From contig NZ_JBDZDS010000001.1 of NCBI RefSeq assembly GCF_040045035.1, positions 186,001-250,000 on the forward strand: DNA of 64,000 bases, given 5' to 3'. Positions 25,990 through 35,155 of the stretch are shown here, one piece after another. Positions within the stretch are counted from its first letter, which is position 1. Every line of letters begins with the position of its first letter. The position numbers and the translations under genes are program-made. Under the pieces are notes generated by a model. The model did no database searches. It saw nothing but the letters and a program-made list of their open reading frames with translations, and was not told the DNA's origin. The DNA is from Pseudaminobacter sp040045035. GTDB taxonomy: Bacteria > Pseudomonadota > Alphaproteobacteria > Rhizobiales > Rhizobiaceae.

Positions 25990-26135
25990 CTTTGGCAATG
26001 CAAAGCGCCATATTGCCGGCCATTTTGCGCGATCTAGCTGCCGCGCGATGCGGGCTTGACTTATTTCGGCGGGCTGCCTCGACTATGGGCCGGTTCCCGC
26101 ACCGTCCGGACACTGCCCGTCTTGGAGTTTTGGAT

Positions 26136-27512
26136 GTGAAGCGTTTTCTGGCGTTTCTTCTGGTAGCACTTGGCCTCCTGGGCGTCGAAGGGTCGGCCCC
26201 CGGGGTGCAGGTCGACAGCGGTCTCATTTCCGCGCCGCGCATCTTCACGCCGGAACAGATACCGAGCGGCATGGTCTTCCTGTTTTCCGACGCGTCTGGC
26301 TGGTCTGCCGCCGACGACGACTTCGCGCAGCACTTGGCCGACAGTGGCGCGATCGTCGTCGGTGTCGACCTGCCGCGATATCTGCAGGCGATCGACAAGG
26401 TGCCGGAAGATTGCGCCTATCTCGTCTCGGACATCGAAAACATCAGCCAACAGGCCCAACGCGCCGCGAATGTCGTCAACTACAATCCGCCGATCCTCGC
26501 CGGCAGGGGACAGGGAGGCGGACTGGTCATGGCGATCGCCGCGCAGACGCCCGCCGCAACGATCGGGCACACGCTGGCCGTAGACCCGACCGCCAGCGTG
26601 CCGTTGGCCAAGACGCTTTGCAGCGGCGCGCCGCGCAAGTCGACGCCACATGGCACCGTTTACGACCTTGCCAAGGGCGATCTGCCCAATCCCATCGACG
26701 TTACCTTCACGCCGGAGGCCCAGCCCGAAGGGCGCAGCCACATCGAGGATCTGCGCAACCAGGGCTTCGGCATTGACGTCAAGGATGCATCCGTCTCTGC
26801 ACAGGCGGCCTTGGAAGCCTCGGTGACGGCATTGGTCGGGGCGCCCGCCGAGGCGGACGCGATCAGCGACATGCCAATCGTTACGCTGCCGGCGACGCCG
26901 ACCCACGATACGATGGCGATTGTTTATTCCGGTGACGGCGGTTGGCGCGACCTCGACAAGACTCTTGCCGGCATCCTGCAGTCCAAGGGCGTGCCGACCA
27001 TCGGTGTGGACTCGCTTCGCTATTTCTGGTCGGCCCGCTCGGCGCAGGATGTGGCCAAGGATCTCCAGCAATTGATCGCTACCTACCGCGCGCGATGGAA
27101 GGTCAAGCATGTCGTCCTGATCGGCTATTCCTTCGGCGCCGACATCCTGCCGGCCACTTTCAACGCTCTCGACGAGGCCGATGCACAGCAGGTCAAGCAG
27201 ATTTCGCTGCTGGGCTTCTCGCCAAACGCCTCCTTCGAGATTTCCGTAGCGGGCTGGCTCGGTTCGTCGAGTTCGGATGCCGTGCCCACACTGCCGGAGC
27301 TTGCCAGGATCAACCCCAGCCTCGTCCAGTGCATCTACGGCGAGGATGAGGACGACACCGCCTGCCCCGGGCTTTCCGGCGGCCTGATCGAGACCATCAA
27401 AACGTCTGGCGGGCACCATTTCGATGGCGACTATGCCGGCCTGGCTGAAAAGATCATCGACGGGCTGACGCGCCGCCTCGGCCAGGAAACGGGAACGAAT
27501 CCAAAAGGATAG
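26136..27512 (+). CDS. acvB: AcvB/VirJ family lysyl-phosphatidylglycerol hydrolase
   Basis: 458 residues from GTG 26136, with GGAG eight bases upstream. A signal peptide (MKRFLAFLLVALGLLGVEG) targets the periplasm. The VirJ-like alpha/beta-hydrolase domain covers about 265-455: MAIVYSGDGGWRDLDKTLAGIL, the nucleophile serine in VLIGYSFGADILP and a histidine in SGGHHFDGDY. The N-terminal half is a second, more divergent hydrolase-like domain. In Agrobacterium AcvB, and in Rhizobium tropici AtvA, the protein removes lysine from lysyl-phosphatidylglycerol and is paired with LpiA/MprF. Here mprF lies 2.1 kb downstream on the same strand, with a degP-like gene between. Confidence 0.9.
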   Translation: MKRFLAFLLVALGLLGVEGSAPGVQVDSGLISAPRIFTPEQIPSGMVFLFSDASGWSAADDDFAQHLADSGAIVVGVDLPRYLQAIDKVPEDCAYLVSDIENISQQAQRAANVVNYNPPILAGRGQGGGLVMAIAAQTPAATIGHTLAVDPTASVPLAKTLCSGAPRKSTPHGTVYDLAKGDLPNPIDVTFTPEAQPEGRSHIEDLRNQGFGIDVKDASVSAQAALEASVTALVGAPAEADAISDMPIVTLPATPTHDTMAIVYSGDGGWRDLDKTLAGILQSKGVPTIGVDSLRYFWSARSAQDVAKDLQQLIATYRARWKVKHVVLIGYSFGADILPATFNALDEADAQQVKQISLLGFSPNASFEISVAGWLGSSSSDAVPTLPELARINPSLVQCIYGEDEDDTACPGLSGGLIETIKTSGGHHFDGDYAGLAEKIIDGLTRRLGQETGTNPKG

Positions 27513-27903
27513 TAGCCCGGGAAGTCGGCAGCAAAGTACAGCACCGATCGGCAAGAGATTCGCGACCTGGCCCGATCGCCCGGAGGTCTCCTTCGTAGCA
27601 ATGCCAGGCATGACAGCCAAGCATCACGACGACCGGCTTTCGGTTATCCGGACGCGGAGGCGCAGGTGCCGTAGGATCTTCCGCTCTACTTTCGATGAGC
27701 GCAGGACGAATGGGAATTAAATCTTCGTAATGTGCCGAAAAGCTCTAAATTACGGCAAGCTCGCGCCCTAACTAGTCACTTATCGAACGGTCCGTGGCGG
27801 AGCAGCGAGACCCCCCATCCCGGGTCTTCGATACGTCGAATAGACGGTTCCGGCTTGGAATACGCCACGGCGCTCAGTCCAACTCTCGTAGGGACCACGC
27901 AAA
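27513..27903. other. 391-base intergenic region upstream of degP-like gene
   Basis: No convincing gene on either strand; the short frames here lack ribosome sites and family sequence. It contains a six-base inverted repeat, AGACCC (27808-27813) and GGGTCT (27822-27827), and an AT-richer patch around 27700-27780 that may hold the degP promoter. No sigma-32 or EcfG-type promoter could be recognised. Confidence 0.5.
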
Positions 27904-29427
27904 ATGTCCTCCACAATCCTTCGCAGACATCGTGTTGCCGCTTTGCTTGGCGCCGCACTGATCGCTAGCCCGCTGTTGTTGTCGCCTGTCCTCCGGGCCG
28001 AGGCGCATGCAACTCTTCCCATCACGCCTGTTGCGGGCATCGTAGCCCCCGGCGGTTCGTTCGCGCCCATTGTCTCGGCCGACAAGCCGGCGGTGGTCAC
28101 GATCTCGACCAAGATGAGTGTCGCTTCCGACAACAGTAGCCCTACGCCCTTCGAACGGGGGTCGCCCTTTGATGAGTATTTCCGCCAGTTCTTCGGCGAT
28201 CAGGGCACTCCGCAGATGCCGCAGCGCCGACCCCAGAGTGAACAGGCCGAAGCGCTCGGGTCGGGCTTCATCATCGACCCCAACGGCACAATCGTCACCA
28301 ATAACCACGTCGTCGAAGGAGCTTCCGAGATCAAGGTTGTCCTCGACGACGGCACCGAGATGCCGGCGACCCTCGTGGGACGCGATTCAAAGACCGACCT
28401 TGCGGTGATCAAGGTCAAGACGGACAAGCCGTTACCGACGTTGAAGTGGGGGGATTCCGATAAGACCATGACTGGCGATCAAGTGCTGGCGATCGGTAAC
28501 CCGTTCGGCATTGGCACCACGGTCACAGCCGGCATCGTTTCGGCACGCGGGCGCGACTTGCACAGTGGGCCGTATGACGACTTCATCCAGGTCGACGCCG
28601 CAATCAACCACGGCAATTCGGGCGGCCCGCTCGTTGGCCTGGACGGCACGGTGATAGGCATCACCTCGGCCATCTACTCGCCCAATGGCGGTAATGTCGG
28701 CGTGGGCTTCGCGATCCCCTCCAGTGAGGCCGAGCCCGTCGTGGCCAAGCTGATCCAGAGTGGCTCGATCGAGCACGGCTTCATCGGCGTCCAGATCCAG
28801 CCGGTGACCCCGGACGTCGCCAATGCGATCGGCCTTGCCGACGCGTCGGGTGCACTCGTCGCACATGTCAGCGACGGCTCTCCGGCTGCAGCGGCAGGCT
28901 TGAAGACTGGCGACGTCATTACCAGCTTCGGCGGTCACGACATCAAGGACCCGCGGGCACTGTCCCGTGCCGTTGCCGACGTTACGCCTGGCACCAAGGA
29001 GGACGTCACCGTCTTGCGCAACGGCAAGAGTGAGAATCTCGCGATCACTGTGGGCAGCAGCGATAACGAGCAGAAGCCGGTCTTGGCCGACACAGCGCCC
29101 AGCCAGTCGCCTGAAGGTAGCTACAACGTGCCGAGCCTTGGGCTGTCGTTGGGCGATGTAACTTCCGAGGTGCGGCAAGAGTTGAACCTGTCTCCTGGCG
29201 AGAAGGGCGCCGTGGTCGCCAGCGTCAATCCTGACAAGCCTGGCGGCCAGCAGGGCCTGCGCGAGGGCGATGTGATCGTCTCGGTCAATCAGGTCCCCGT
29301 GAAGAATGCCAAGGAAGCAAGCCGCGCGGTGGCCGAAGCCAGCAAGTCGGGCAAGAAATCGGTTCTGCTGCTTGTTCAGCGCGGTGACCAGCAGACCTTC
29401 ATCGCCGTGCCATTCAACCACGCTTGA
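27904..29427 (+). CDS. DegP/HtrA-type periplasmic serine protease (Do family)
   Basis: 507 residues. A signal peptide covers about 1-35. The trypsin-like domain has a complete triad: His135 in TNNHVVEG, Asp165 in SKTDLAVIK and Ser239 in NHGNSGGPL. Two PDZ domains follow, about 285-375 (GFIGVQIQPV) and 405-495 (LGLSLGDVTSEV). It should degrade or refold damaged envelope proteins. It lies between acvB and mprF on the same strand but has its own 391-base leader and a terminator, so it is likely a separate transcript. Alphaproteobacteria often carry several Do-family paralogues, so degP or mucD identity is left open. Confidence 0.93.
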   Translation: MSSTILRRHRVAALLGAALIASPLLLSPVLRAEAHATLPITPVAGIVAPGGSFAPIVSADKPAVVTISTKMSVASDNSSPTPFERGSPFDEYFRQFFGDQGTPQMPQRRPQSEQAEALGSGFIIDPNGTIVTNNHVVEGASEIKVVLDDGTEMPATLVGRDSKTDLAVIKVKTDKPLPTLKWGDSDKTMTGDQVLAIGNPFGIGTTVTAGIVSARGRDLHSGPYDDFIQVDAAINHGNSGGPLVGLDGTVIGITSAIYSPNGGNVGVGFAIPSSEAEPVVAKLIQSGSIEHGFIGVQIQPVTPDVANAIGLADASGALVAHVSDGSPAAAAGLKTGDVITSFGGHDIKDPRALSRAVADVTPGTKEDVTVLRNGKSENLAITVGSSDNEQKPVLADTAPSQSPEGSYNVPSLGLSLGDVTSEVRQELNLSPGEKGAVVASVNPDKPGGQQGLREGDVIVSVNQVPVKNAKEASRAVAEASKSGKKSVLLLVQRGDQQTFIAVPFNHA

Positions 29428-29445
29428 CCGCGTTGTGATCCTGTT

Positions 29446-29479
29446 GCCGCCCGGAAAGTTCCTTCGGGCGGCATTTTTT
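29446..29479 (+). terminator. Rho-independent terminator after degP-like gene
   Basis: Arms GCCGCCCG (29446-29453) and CGGGCGGC (29465-29472) with an eleven-base loop, then a run of six T, 19 bases after the stop codon. Confidence 0.92.
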
Positions 29480-29621
29480 GCCCATCCTTTCGCCGAATGC
29501 CCCCAAAAAGCCGTGAGGAAATTGACTAACACCCTCGTCTAAGGCGAAATCGGGATTTCTGCGGATCCGACGCCGAGCATAGACGTTGTGGAAGTCTTCG
29601 CGTGGAGGCGGTTGTTCGTTG

Positions 29622-32264
29622 ATGAGTGGACGCTCTGTCGAGAAAGCAGGCCTTTTCCGGCGCGTGAGCGGCTATGTGGGCCCCGTTGCGGCGGTGGTCG
29701 TGACGGTCGTGGCGTTATGGCTGTTCCACCAGATGACGGCCGGTCTGCGCCTGGAAGACATCAAGGCGGCAATTGGCGCGATGCAGTGGTCGGCCATCCT
29801 GCTCGCGCTTCTCGCCACCTGCGCCAGCTACAGCGCGCTTGCGACATATGACATCGTCGCCTGCCATATCGTCGCGCCGGGCAAGGTTCCTTGGCGCAAC
29901 GCCGCGCTCTCAGGCATGAGCGGCTACGCATTCTCGAATTTCCTCGGCTTTCATCTCTTCACCGGGGGCGCGGTGCGTTTCCGCACCTATTCGCGCAGCG
30001 GCCTCGACGCAGGCGAAATCGGCCAGGTGGTGCTGCTGAGCTGGATGGGGTTGTGGCTGGCGTTCACGGCGCTTGTCGGCTTGGCCCTGCTTCTCGATCC
30101 CGACGGCGTTCCGCTCCTCAGCCTGCTGCACGACGCAGCGGATCGTGCCGTCGGGCTGGCGGTGCTCGCGGTGCTGATCGGACTATTCGTGTTCGCTGGC
30201 CCGCAAGGTCGCGAATTGCGGCTGTTTGCGTGGCGTGTACCGTTGCCGCCGCGCAGGATGCTGCTGCTGCAACTGCTGGTCGGGGTGCTCGACCTGCTGG
30301 CTTCCGCGGCGGTGCTTTATGTGCTGTTGCCGCCCGACGTGCAGCCTGGGGCCGCACTGTTTCTCACCATCTATATGAGCGCGGTCATCCTTGGTTCTAT
30401 CAGCCATGTGCCCGGCGGCATCGGCGTCTTCGAGGCTACGCTGATCGCGGGCCTGGGCCTGCAGGGGCGCGCCGACATACTGGCGTCGCTGCTGGCCTAT
30501 CGGCTCATCTACTACTTCCTGCCGTTTCTCATCGCGTTGGTGGTCCTGGCCGCCGCCGAGGCCGGCATCGTTCGCGGCAAGATCGCCGCCCGCTTCGTCG
30601 GTCCGACCAGGGCGATCAAGGCGCTGGTGCCGATGGTGGCTGCCACCGTGGTGTTCATCTCAGGCTTCGTGCTGCTGCTGTCGGGCGCCACGCCGGGAGT
30701 GCCGGACCGTCTCGAGACCCTGGAAGACTGGCTGCCGCTTTCGATGGTGGAGTCCTCGCACTTTCTCGGCAGCCTGGTGGGGCTGGCGCTGCTGGTCGTT
30801 GCCCATGGTCTTCAGCGTCGGCTGTTTTCGGCGTGGGTGGTTGCGGTTGCCATGCTTTTTGCCGGGGCGCTGCTGTCGCTGGTGAAGGGACTGGACTGGG
30901 AGGAGGCGCTTACGCTCGCCCTTGCCGCAATGTTCCTGCTGCTGTCGCGCGAGGCCTTCTATCGACGCACGCCGCAGCGCATCACCCGGCTGTCCTGGGA
31001 ATGGCTGGGACTGGTGGCGCTGACGCTGGTCGCGACCACCTGGCTCGGCTTTTTCTCCTATAGCCATGTGGAGTATTCCAACGAGCTGTTCTGGCAATTC
31101 GCCTGGAACGGCGAGGCGCCGCGCTTCCTGCGGGCAACCGTCGGCCTCGTCGTTGCCAGCGTCGCGCTCGGCGTGGCGGTGGCGATCCATCGGCCGCCCG
31201 CGAAGTCGAAACGCCGCGCCGAAACGGAGCCCGAGGCGATAGCCGCCGTCATTGCCAACACGCCCGACACGCAGAACAACGTCGCCTTCCTTGGCGACAA
31301 GGAGTTCTTGTGGTCGCCCGACGGCTCGGCCTTCCTGATGTATGGGCGGGCGGGGCGTTCGCTGGTTTCCATGGGCGATCCGGTGGGCGATCCCGAGCAG
31401 GTCGAGGACCTGGTCTGGCAGTTCCGGGACATGGCCGATCGCGAGGCGGCCCGTGCCGTCTTCTATGCGGTACGGCCCGACAACCTGCCGCTCTATGTCG
31501 ACATGGGCTACGCACTGCTCAAGCTTGGCGAGGTAGCGCGCGTCGACCTGTCGACCTTCTCGCTGGAGGGGCCGAAGAACCAGGAGCACCGCTATGTCGA
31601 CCGGCGTGCAACCAAGGAAGGGCTGGTCTTCGACGTCATCCCGCGCGAGGACGTGCCCGGCGCCATGAACGAATTGCGGAGCGTATCCGACGCCTGGCTG
31701 CAGGAGAAAGGCGGCAGCGAGAAGGGGTTCTCGCTGGGCCGCTTCGATCCGGCCTATCTCGCTCATTTCGATTGCGCGGTCATGCGCGATGTCAACAACG
31801 GCAACCGCATCGTCGCCTTCGCAAACATCTGGCGCAGCGGCGACATGAACGAGATGTCCATCGACCTGATGCGCTATCTGCCGGAAGTGTCCAAGGTTCT
31901 GATGGACGCGCTGTTCGTGCGGCTGCTTCTCTACGCCAAGGAGGAGGGCTATCGCTGGTTCAATCTCGGCGCGGCGCCGCTGTCGGGCCTTGCGGACCAT
32001 GCGCTGGCCTCGCGCTGGAACCGCATGGCGACTTTCGTCTTCCGGCACGGCGACGATTTCTACCATTTCGAGGGCCTTCGCGCCTTCAAGGAGAAGTTTT
32101 CTCCTGTGTGGACCCCCCAATATCTCGCCTGCCCGGGTGGCTTGAATATTCCCCAGGTGCTGCTCGACGTAAATGCCCTGATTTCTGGTGGCATCGGCCG
32201 CTTGATCGGCTCCAGTTCCCGGCGCCCGAAGCGCAAGCGCGTGAGGGCAGCCCAGATGGCCTAG
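29622..32264 (+). CDS. mprF: Phosphatidylglycerol lysyltransferase (MprF/LpiA)
   Basis: About 880 residues. The N-terminal ~330 form an integral membrane flippase-like domain (UPF0104; VPGGIGVFEATLIAGLGLQ), further helices continue to about 530, and a cytosolic DUF2156 transferase domain ends the protein (FLGDKEFLWSPDGSAFLMYG, MDALFVRLLLYAKEEGYRWFNLG, FSPVWTPQYLACPGG). It moves lysine from Lys-tRNA to phosphatidylglycerol, giving cationic lipid that protects against acid and cationic peptides; LpiA of Rhizobium is low-pH induced. Start is ATG 29622 or TTG 29619; GGAGG at 29604-29608 suits the latter slightly better. AcvB upstream is the likely opposing hydrolase. Confidence 0.92.
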   Translation: MSGRSVEKAGLFRRVSGYVGPVAAVVVTVVALWLFHQMTAGLRLEDIKAAIGAMQWSAILLALLATCASYSALATYDIVACHIVAPGKVPWRNAALSGMSGYAFSNFLGFHLFTGGAVRFRTYSRSGLDAGEIGQVVLLSWMGLWLAFTALVGLALLLDPDGVPLLSLLHDAADRAVGLAVLAVLIGLFVFAGPQGRELRLFAWRVPLPPRRMLLLQLLVGVLDLLASAAVLYVLLPPDVQPGAALFLTIYMSAVILGSISHVPGGIGVFEATLIAGLGLQGRADILASLLAYRLIYYFLPFLIALVVLAAAEAGIVRGKIAARFVGPTRAIKALVPMVAATVVFISGFVLLLSGATPGVPDRLETLEDWLPLSMVESSHFLGSLVGLALLVVAHGLQRRLFSAWVVAVAMLFAGALLSLVKGLDWEEALTLALAAMFLLLSREAFYRRTPQRITRLSWEWLGLVALTLVATTWLGFFSYSHVEYSNELFWQFAWNGEAPRFLRATVGLVVASVALGVAVAIHRPPAKSKRRAETEPEAIAAVIANTPDTQNNVAFLGDKEFLWSPDGSAFLMYGRAGRSLVSMGDPVGDPEQVEDLVWQFRDMADREAARAVFYAVRPDNLPLYVDMGYALLKLGEVARVDLSTFSLEGPKNQEHRYVDRRATKEGLVFDVIPREDVPGAMNELRSVSDAWLQEKGGSEKGFSLGRFDPAYLAHFDCAVMRDVNNGNRIVAFANIWRSGDMNEMSIDLMRYLPEVSKVLMDALFVRLLLYAKEEGYRWFNLGAAPLSGLADHALASRWNRMATFVFRHGDDFYHFEGLRAFKEKFSPVWTPQYLACPGGLNIPQVLLDVNALISGGIGRLIGSSSRRPKRKRVRAAQMA

Positions 32265-32293
32265 CCGGATCTCCCGGCGTCGGCTTGAGCCGG

Positions 32294-32935
32294 CTAGGGG
32301 CGATCCGGCAACGCAGCCCTGGCGCGCAGCTCCAGTTCCTTCTCGTGGTGCCGAAAGAAGACAAAACCCGCGGCGACCGCGACAAGCGCGATGAGCAGGA
32401 AGGCTAGGCTCAGGGGACCGGCGACCGCCTTGATGCGTTCGCCGAAGAAATAGGCTCCGCACCCGAACAGGGTCGCCCAGCAGATGCCGCCGGCCGCGTT
32501 CATCAGCAGGAAGTGCGGCCAGTTCATCCGGTTGGCGCCGGCCAGCACCGCCGCGAAGGCGCGCAGGAAGGCAACGAAGCGGCCGAAGAACACGATCTTG
32601 CCGCCGTGCTTCAGGAACAGATATTGGCCGACCTTGAGACGTCCCTCGTCGAGCCGGATATAGCGGCCATATTTGGTGAGAAGCTTAAGCCCGATCGTGT
32701 GGCCAATGAGATATCCGATGTTGTCGCCGATGATGGCGCCGGCCGCGGCTACGGCGATGACGTGTACCAGGTTCAGGCCATGGGTCGCCCCGGCATAGAG
32801 CGCCGCGGACACCAGAACGGTCTCGCCCGGCATGGGCACGCCCATGCTTTCAGCCATCACCACCAGGAAAAGGACCCACAGCCCGTAGGTGTGTATGAGG
32901 TTGTGGAGGAAAGCCGACGACAGGAGTTCTGGCAT
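32294..32935 (-). CDS. DedA family membrane protein (VTT domain)
   Basis: 213 residues from ATG 32935. The DedA/SNARE-associated core is clear: ESMGVPMPGETVLVSAALYAG, GAIIGDNIGYLIGHTIG, KHGGKIVFFGRFVAFLRAFAAVLAGANRM, with four or more membrane helices. DedA proteins are proton-dependent lipid or drug transporters needed for envelope homeostasis, some recycling undecaprenyl phosphate. It ends 30 bases from the convergent mprF stop, a suggestive neighbour for a lipid-handling protein. The frame extends to 33070, but the extra 45 residues do not look like the family. Confidence 0.88.
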   Translation of the reverse strand: MPELLSSAFLHNLIHTYGLWVLFLVVMAESMGVPMPGETVLVSAALYAGATHGLNLVHVIAVAAAGAIIGDNIGYLIGHTIGLKLLTKYGRYIRLDEGRLKVGQYLFLKHGGKIVFFGRFVAFLRAFAAVLAGANRMNWPHFLLMNAAGGICWATLFGCGAYFFGERIKAVAGPLSLAFLLIALVAVAAGFVFFRHHEKELELRARAALPDRP

Positions 32936-33261
32936 TTGGCAGCTACGCATGAGGTTGTGTGAAGTTCCAACGCGATAGCGCGGCGTCGTGCCGACGTGCA
33001 AGATGCCTAGTCGACCCTGCTCACAAAGCCCAAGAAAATTCCGATATGGAGTTTGCACATGCAATGGCAACGCCGCAGCGCATGAAGACTGAAAAAACGA
33101 TCATCACGAGACCTAGACTTCTGCTGGGCAGTAACATCTCAGGCTCCAGTCCGGCTATCTTGGGCGCCTGAAAGGATTTTTGGTGCTGGCTGGAGCAGTA
33201 CCGTGACGGTAGCTTTTTGATGTGGTAACACCGCCGAATTGCTAAACCGGAGAGGTCTTTG
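32936..33261. other. 326-base divergent intergenic region with a small palindrome
   Basis: No gene seen. TACCGT-G-ACGGTA (33199-33211) is a perfect 6-1-6 palindrome about 50 bases before the lipoprotein start; its one-base loop argues for an operator rather than a terminator. The regulator is unknown. Confidence 0.45.
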
Positions 33262-33567
33262 ATGAACAAACGCTTGTCTATGGCTGTGGCGCTCGCGGCG
33301 CTGACGCTTGCGGGCTGCAATACGCCCCAGGAACGTGCTCTCGGCGGCGGCGCGATCGGCGCTGGTGTAGGTGCCCTCGCGGGCCAGGCCATCGGAAGGA
33401 ACACCGGGAGCACCGTTGCCGGCGCCCTGATCGGTGGTGCGGCTGGCGCATTGATTGGCGCTGCGACGGCACCCGGCATGTGCCGCTACCAGCAGTATGA
33501 CAACCGTGGCCGCCCGCTTTACGACCGCTACGGCAATCCGCGCACCTACGAGGCTCGCTGCCAGTAA
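33262..33567 (+). CDS. Glycine-zipper outer-membrane lipoprotein
   Basis: 101 residues. A lipoprotein signal ends at LTLAGC (lipid cysteine near 19), followed by glycine-zipper repeats at about 28-70 (GGGAIGAGVGALAGQAIG, ALIGGAAGALIGAA) and a short polar tail with DNRGRPLYDRYGNPRTY. Such proteins resemble OmpA-like or YMGG lipoproteins and insert into or brace the outer membrane. GGAGAGG precedes ATG 33262. Monocistronic, with its own terminator. Confidence 0.85.
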   Translation: MNKRLSMAVALAALTLAGCNTPQERALGGGAIGAGVGALAGQAIGRNTGSTVAGALIGGAAGALIGAATAPGMCRYQQYDNRGRPLYDRYGNPRTYEARCQ

Positions 33568-33589
33568 CCGCGTTGCCAGGGTCCGCTTC

Positions 33590-33624
33590 CGCCTGTCGCC
33601 TCTCCCAGGGCGGCAGGCGTTTTT
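33590..33624 (+). terminator. Rho-independent terminator after lipoprotein gene
   Basis: Arms CGCCTGTCGCC (33590-33600) and GGCGGCAGGCG (33609-33619), with one imperfect pair, then five T. It also lies just before the convergent CMP-sugar synthetase stop. Confidence 0.88.
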
Positions 33625-33633
33625 GTATCCCCG

Positions 33634-34287
33634 CTAGAGGCGGTTCCTGCCGTTTTCCAGCAGCGCCCTGGCAATGACCAGGTCTGCCGGCTCATCGATG
33701 TCTATGGACCGTTCGGCCGGCATTTCGAAGCCGACGGCATTGCTCCACCAGCTTTCGCCGTTGCGCAGCTTCATGGCTTCGGCAACGTAGATTGCCCCAT
33801 TGGGGGCAAAGAACTGCGCATTCTGGCGCCGGTCCTGGAGGGGCAGGGACGGGGTGAGGCCGCCATCTTCGCTCATGGTGAACAGCCACGGTTTCGCCCG
33901 TGCGACGCTGACCACCGGCCGCCCGGTTACATGATGAAGCTTCAGCGAGCCCGAAATGTCCGCCGCCGTGCGAAGCGGGGAAGTCGGCTGCAATAGGACC
34001 ACCGTGTCCGCCTCGACCTGTTCGAGCGCGTGCAGGACCACGGGAAGGGCAGCAGCATCGTCACCCGAAAGGTGCGCTGGCCTCAGGAATGGCACCTCCG
34101 CGTCGAAGCGACGGGCCACCTCGGCAATTTCAGGATCGTCGGTTGAGACCAGCACGCGCTCGACCCCTGCCCGCCTTGCAGCCTCGATCGTCCAGGCGAT
34201 CAACGGCTTTCCGGCAAAATCGACTATGTTCTTGCGCGGTATGCCCTTGGAACCACCCCGCGCTGGAATGACGGCGAGCGTCGCCAT
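33634..34287 (-). CDS. neuA: CMP-nonulosonate cytidylyltransferase (NeuA/LegF family)
   Basis: 217 residues from ATG 34287, where GGAGGGG lies six bases upstream; the frame runs to 34320. Signature IPARGGSKGIPRKNI opens the protein, followed by LVSTDDPEIAEVARRF, LLQPTSPLRTAADI and a C-terminal SIDIDEPADL with metal-binding aspartates. It should activate the nonulosonic acid made by NeuB as a CMP sugar for transfer. It is the only pathway member outside the 2-11 kb region, 22 kb away and flanked by unrelated genes. LegF or NeuA specificity cannot be told by eye. Confidence 0.92.
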   Translation of the reverse strand: MATLAVIPARGGSKGIPRKNIVDFAGKPLIAWTIEAARRAGVERVLVSTDDPEIAEVARRFDAEVPFLRPAHLSGDDAAALPVVLHALEQVEADTVVLLQPTSPLRTAADISGSLKLHHVTGRPVVSVARAKPWLFTMSEDGGLTPSLPLQDRRQNAQFFAPNGAIYVAEAMKLRNGESWWSNAVGFEMPAERSIDIDEPADLVIARALLENGRNRL

Positions 34288-34365
34288 GTCAAGCCCCTCC
34301 ATTTCCCCACTGCTCCGCATTATGGAGCCCTTTGGGCATGGTCTTCAACGGCTCGTTGTATCAAC

Positions 34366-34611
34366 TCATCTTGCGCCTTCGACCGGGCCTTTCCGTCTGC
34401 GGGAGAGGCGGGCCGACGCCCACTCGCCAAACATCTCCATGTAGAGGTAAGTCACCGGGGTGGTGAACAGGGTGAGCGCCTGCGAGACGATAAGACCGCC
34501 AACCACTGCCACACCGAGGGGCTGGCGCAGGTCGGAGCCGGCCCCGATGCCCACGGCGATCGGGAGGGTGACGAATATGGCCGCCATGGTGGTCATCATG
34601 ATCGGACGACG
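34366..34611 (-). pseudogene. RND efflux pump remnant (C-terminal ~80 residues)
   Basis: The frame reads RPIMMTTMAAIFVTLPIAVG, GVAVVGGLIVSQALTLFTTPV and YLYMEMFG, which is the last two membrane helices of an MdtC/AcrB-type pump. About 950 residues that should precede it are gone. The homology begins exactly where that of the adaptor remnant stops (near 34605-34611), so a single internal deletion joined the two genes. Confidence 0.85.
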
Positions 34612-35133
34612 CTTTCGCCCAGTTTCAAGCCCGAAGCGATGAGAGACATGTTGTTCTCGGTCTGCGTGACGACGATCGGCCGCGCTTCGACCGTGTTGTC
34701 GGGCTTCACCACATAAACGAAGCTGCCGTTCGGTCCCGTCTGCACGGCCGCGCTTGGCACCGTGATGCCGTTCTTGACCGTCTCCACGACCAGATGCGCG
34801 TTGACGAACTGACCGGGCCACAGCGCTTCGTCGGTGTTCGGAAACTCCGCCTTGAGCCGGACGGTGCCGGTGGTCTGGTCGACCTGGTTGTCGACGAGGT
34901 TGAGATGCCCTTCAGCGATCTGCTTCTGATCGGCCGGATCATAGGCCTGGACGCGGAGCTTGCCCTTGCTCATGGCCTCGCGAACGCGCGGAATGTCGGT
35001 CTCGGGAATCGGAAAGACGACGTAGAGCGGCTTGATTTGGGTCACGATCACCAGCGTCTCGGTATTCGCCCGCACCAGATTGCCGAAATCGACCTGCTTG
35101 ATGCCGGTGACGCCGTCGAGAGCCGGTCCGACG
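34605..35133 (-). pseudogene. RND periplasmic adaptor remnant (C-terminal half)
   Basis: About 175 residues of an MdtA/HlyD-type membrane-fusion protein are readable: GVTGIKQVDFGNLVRANTE, PLYVVFPIPETDIP, DQTTGTVRLKAEFPN, LWPGQFVNAHLVVE, TVPSAAVQTGPNGSFVYVV. The signal, hairpin and first lipoyl half are missing at the upstream side, where the molybdenum hydroxylase gene begins 23 bases further. At the other end it is fused out of frame to the pump tail. No start codon with a ribosome site is present, so it is not expected to be made. Confidence 0.85.
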
Positions 35134-35155
35134 TGACACGCCAGGTCGCACGTGC

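Noticed and set aside
29891..31063. 390-residue open frame on the plus strand
   Set aside because: Out-of-frame shadow of mprF; alanine/arginine-rich without motifs.
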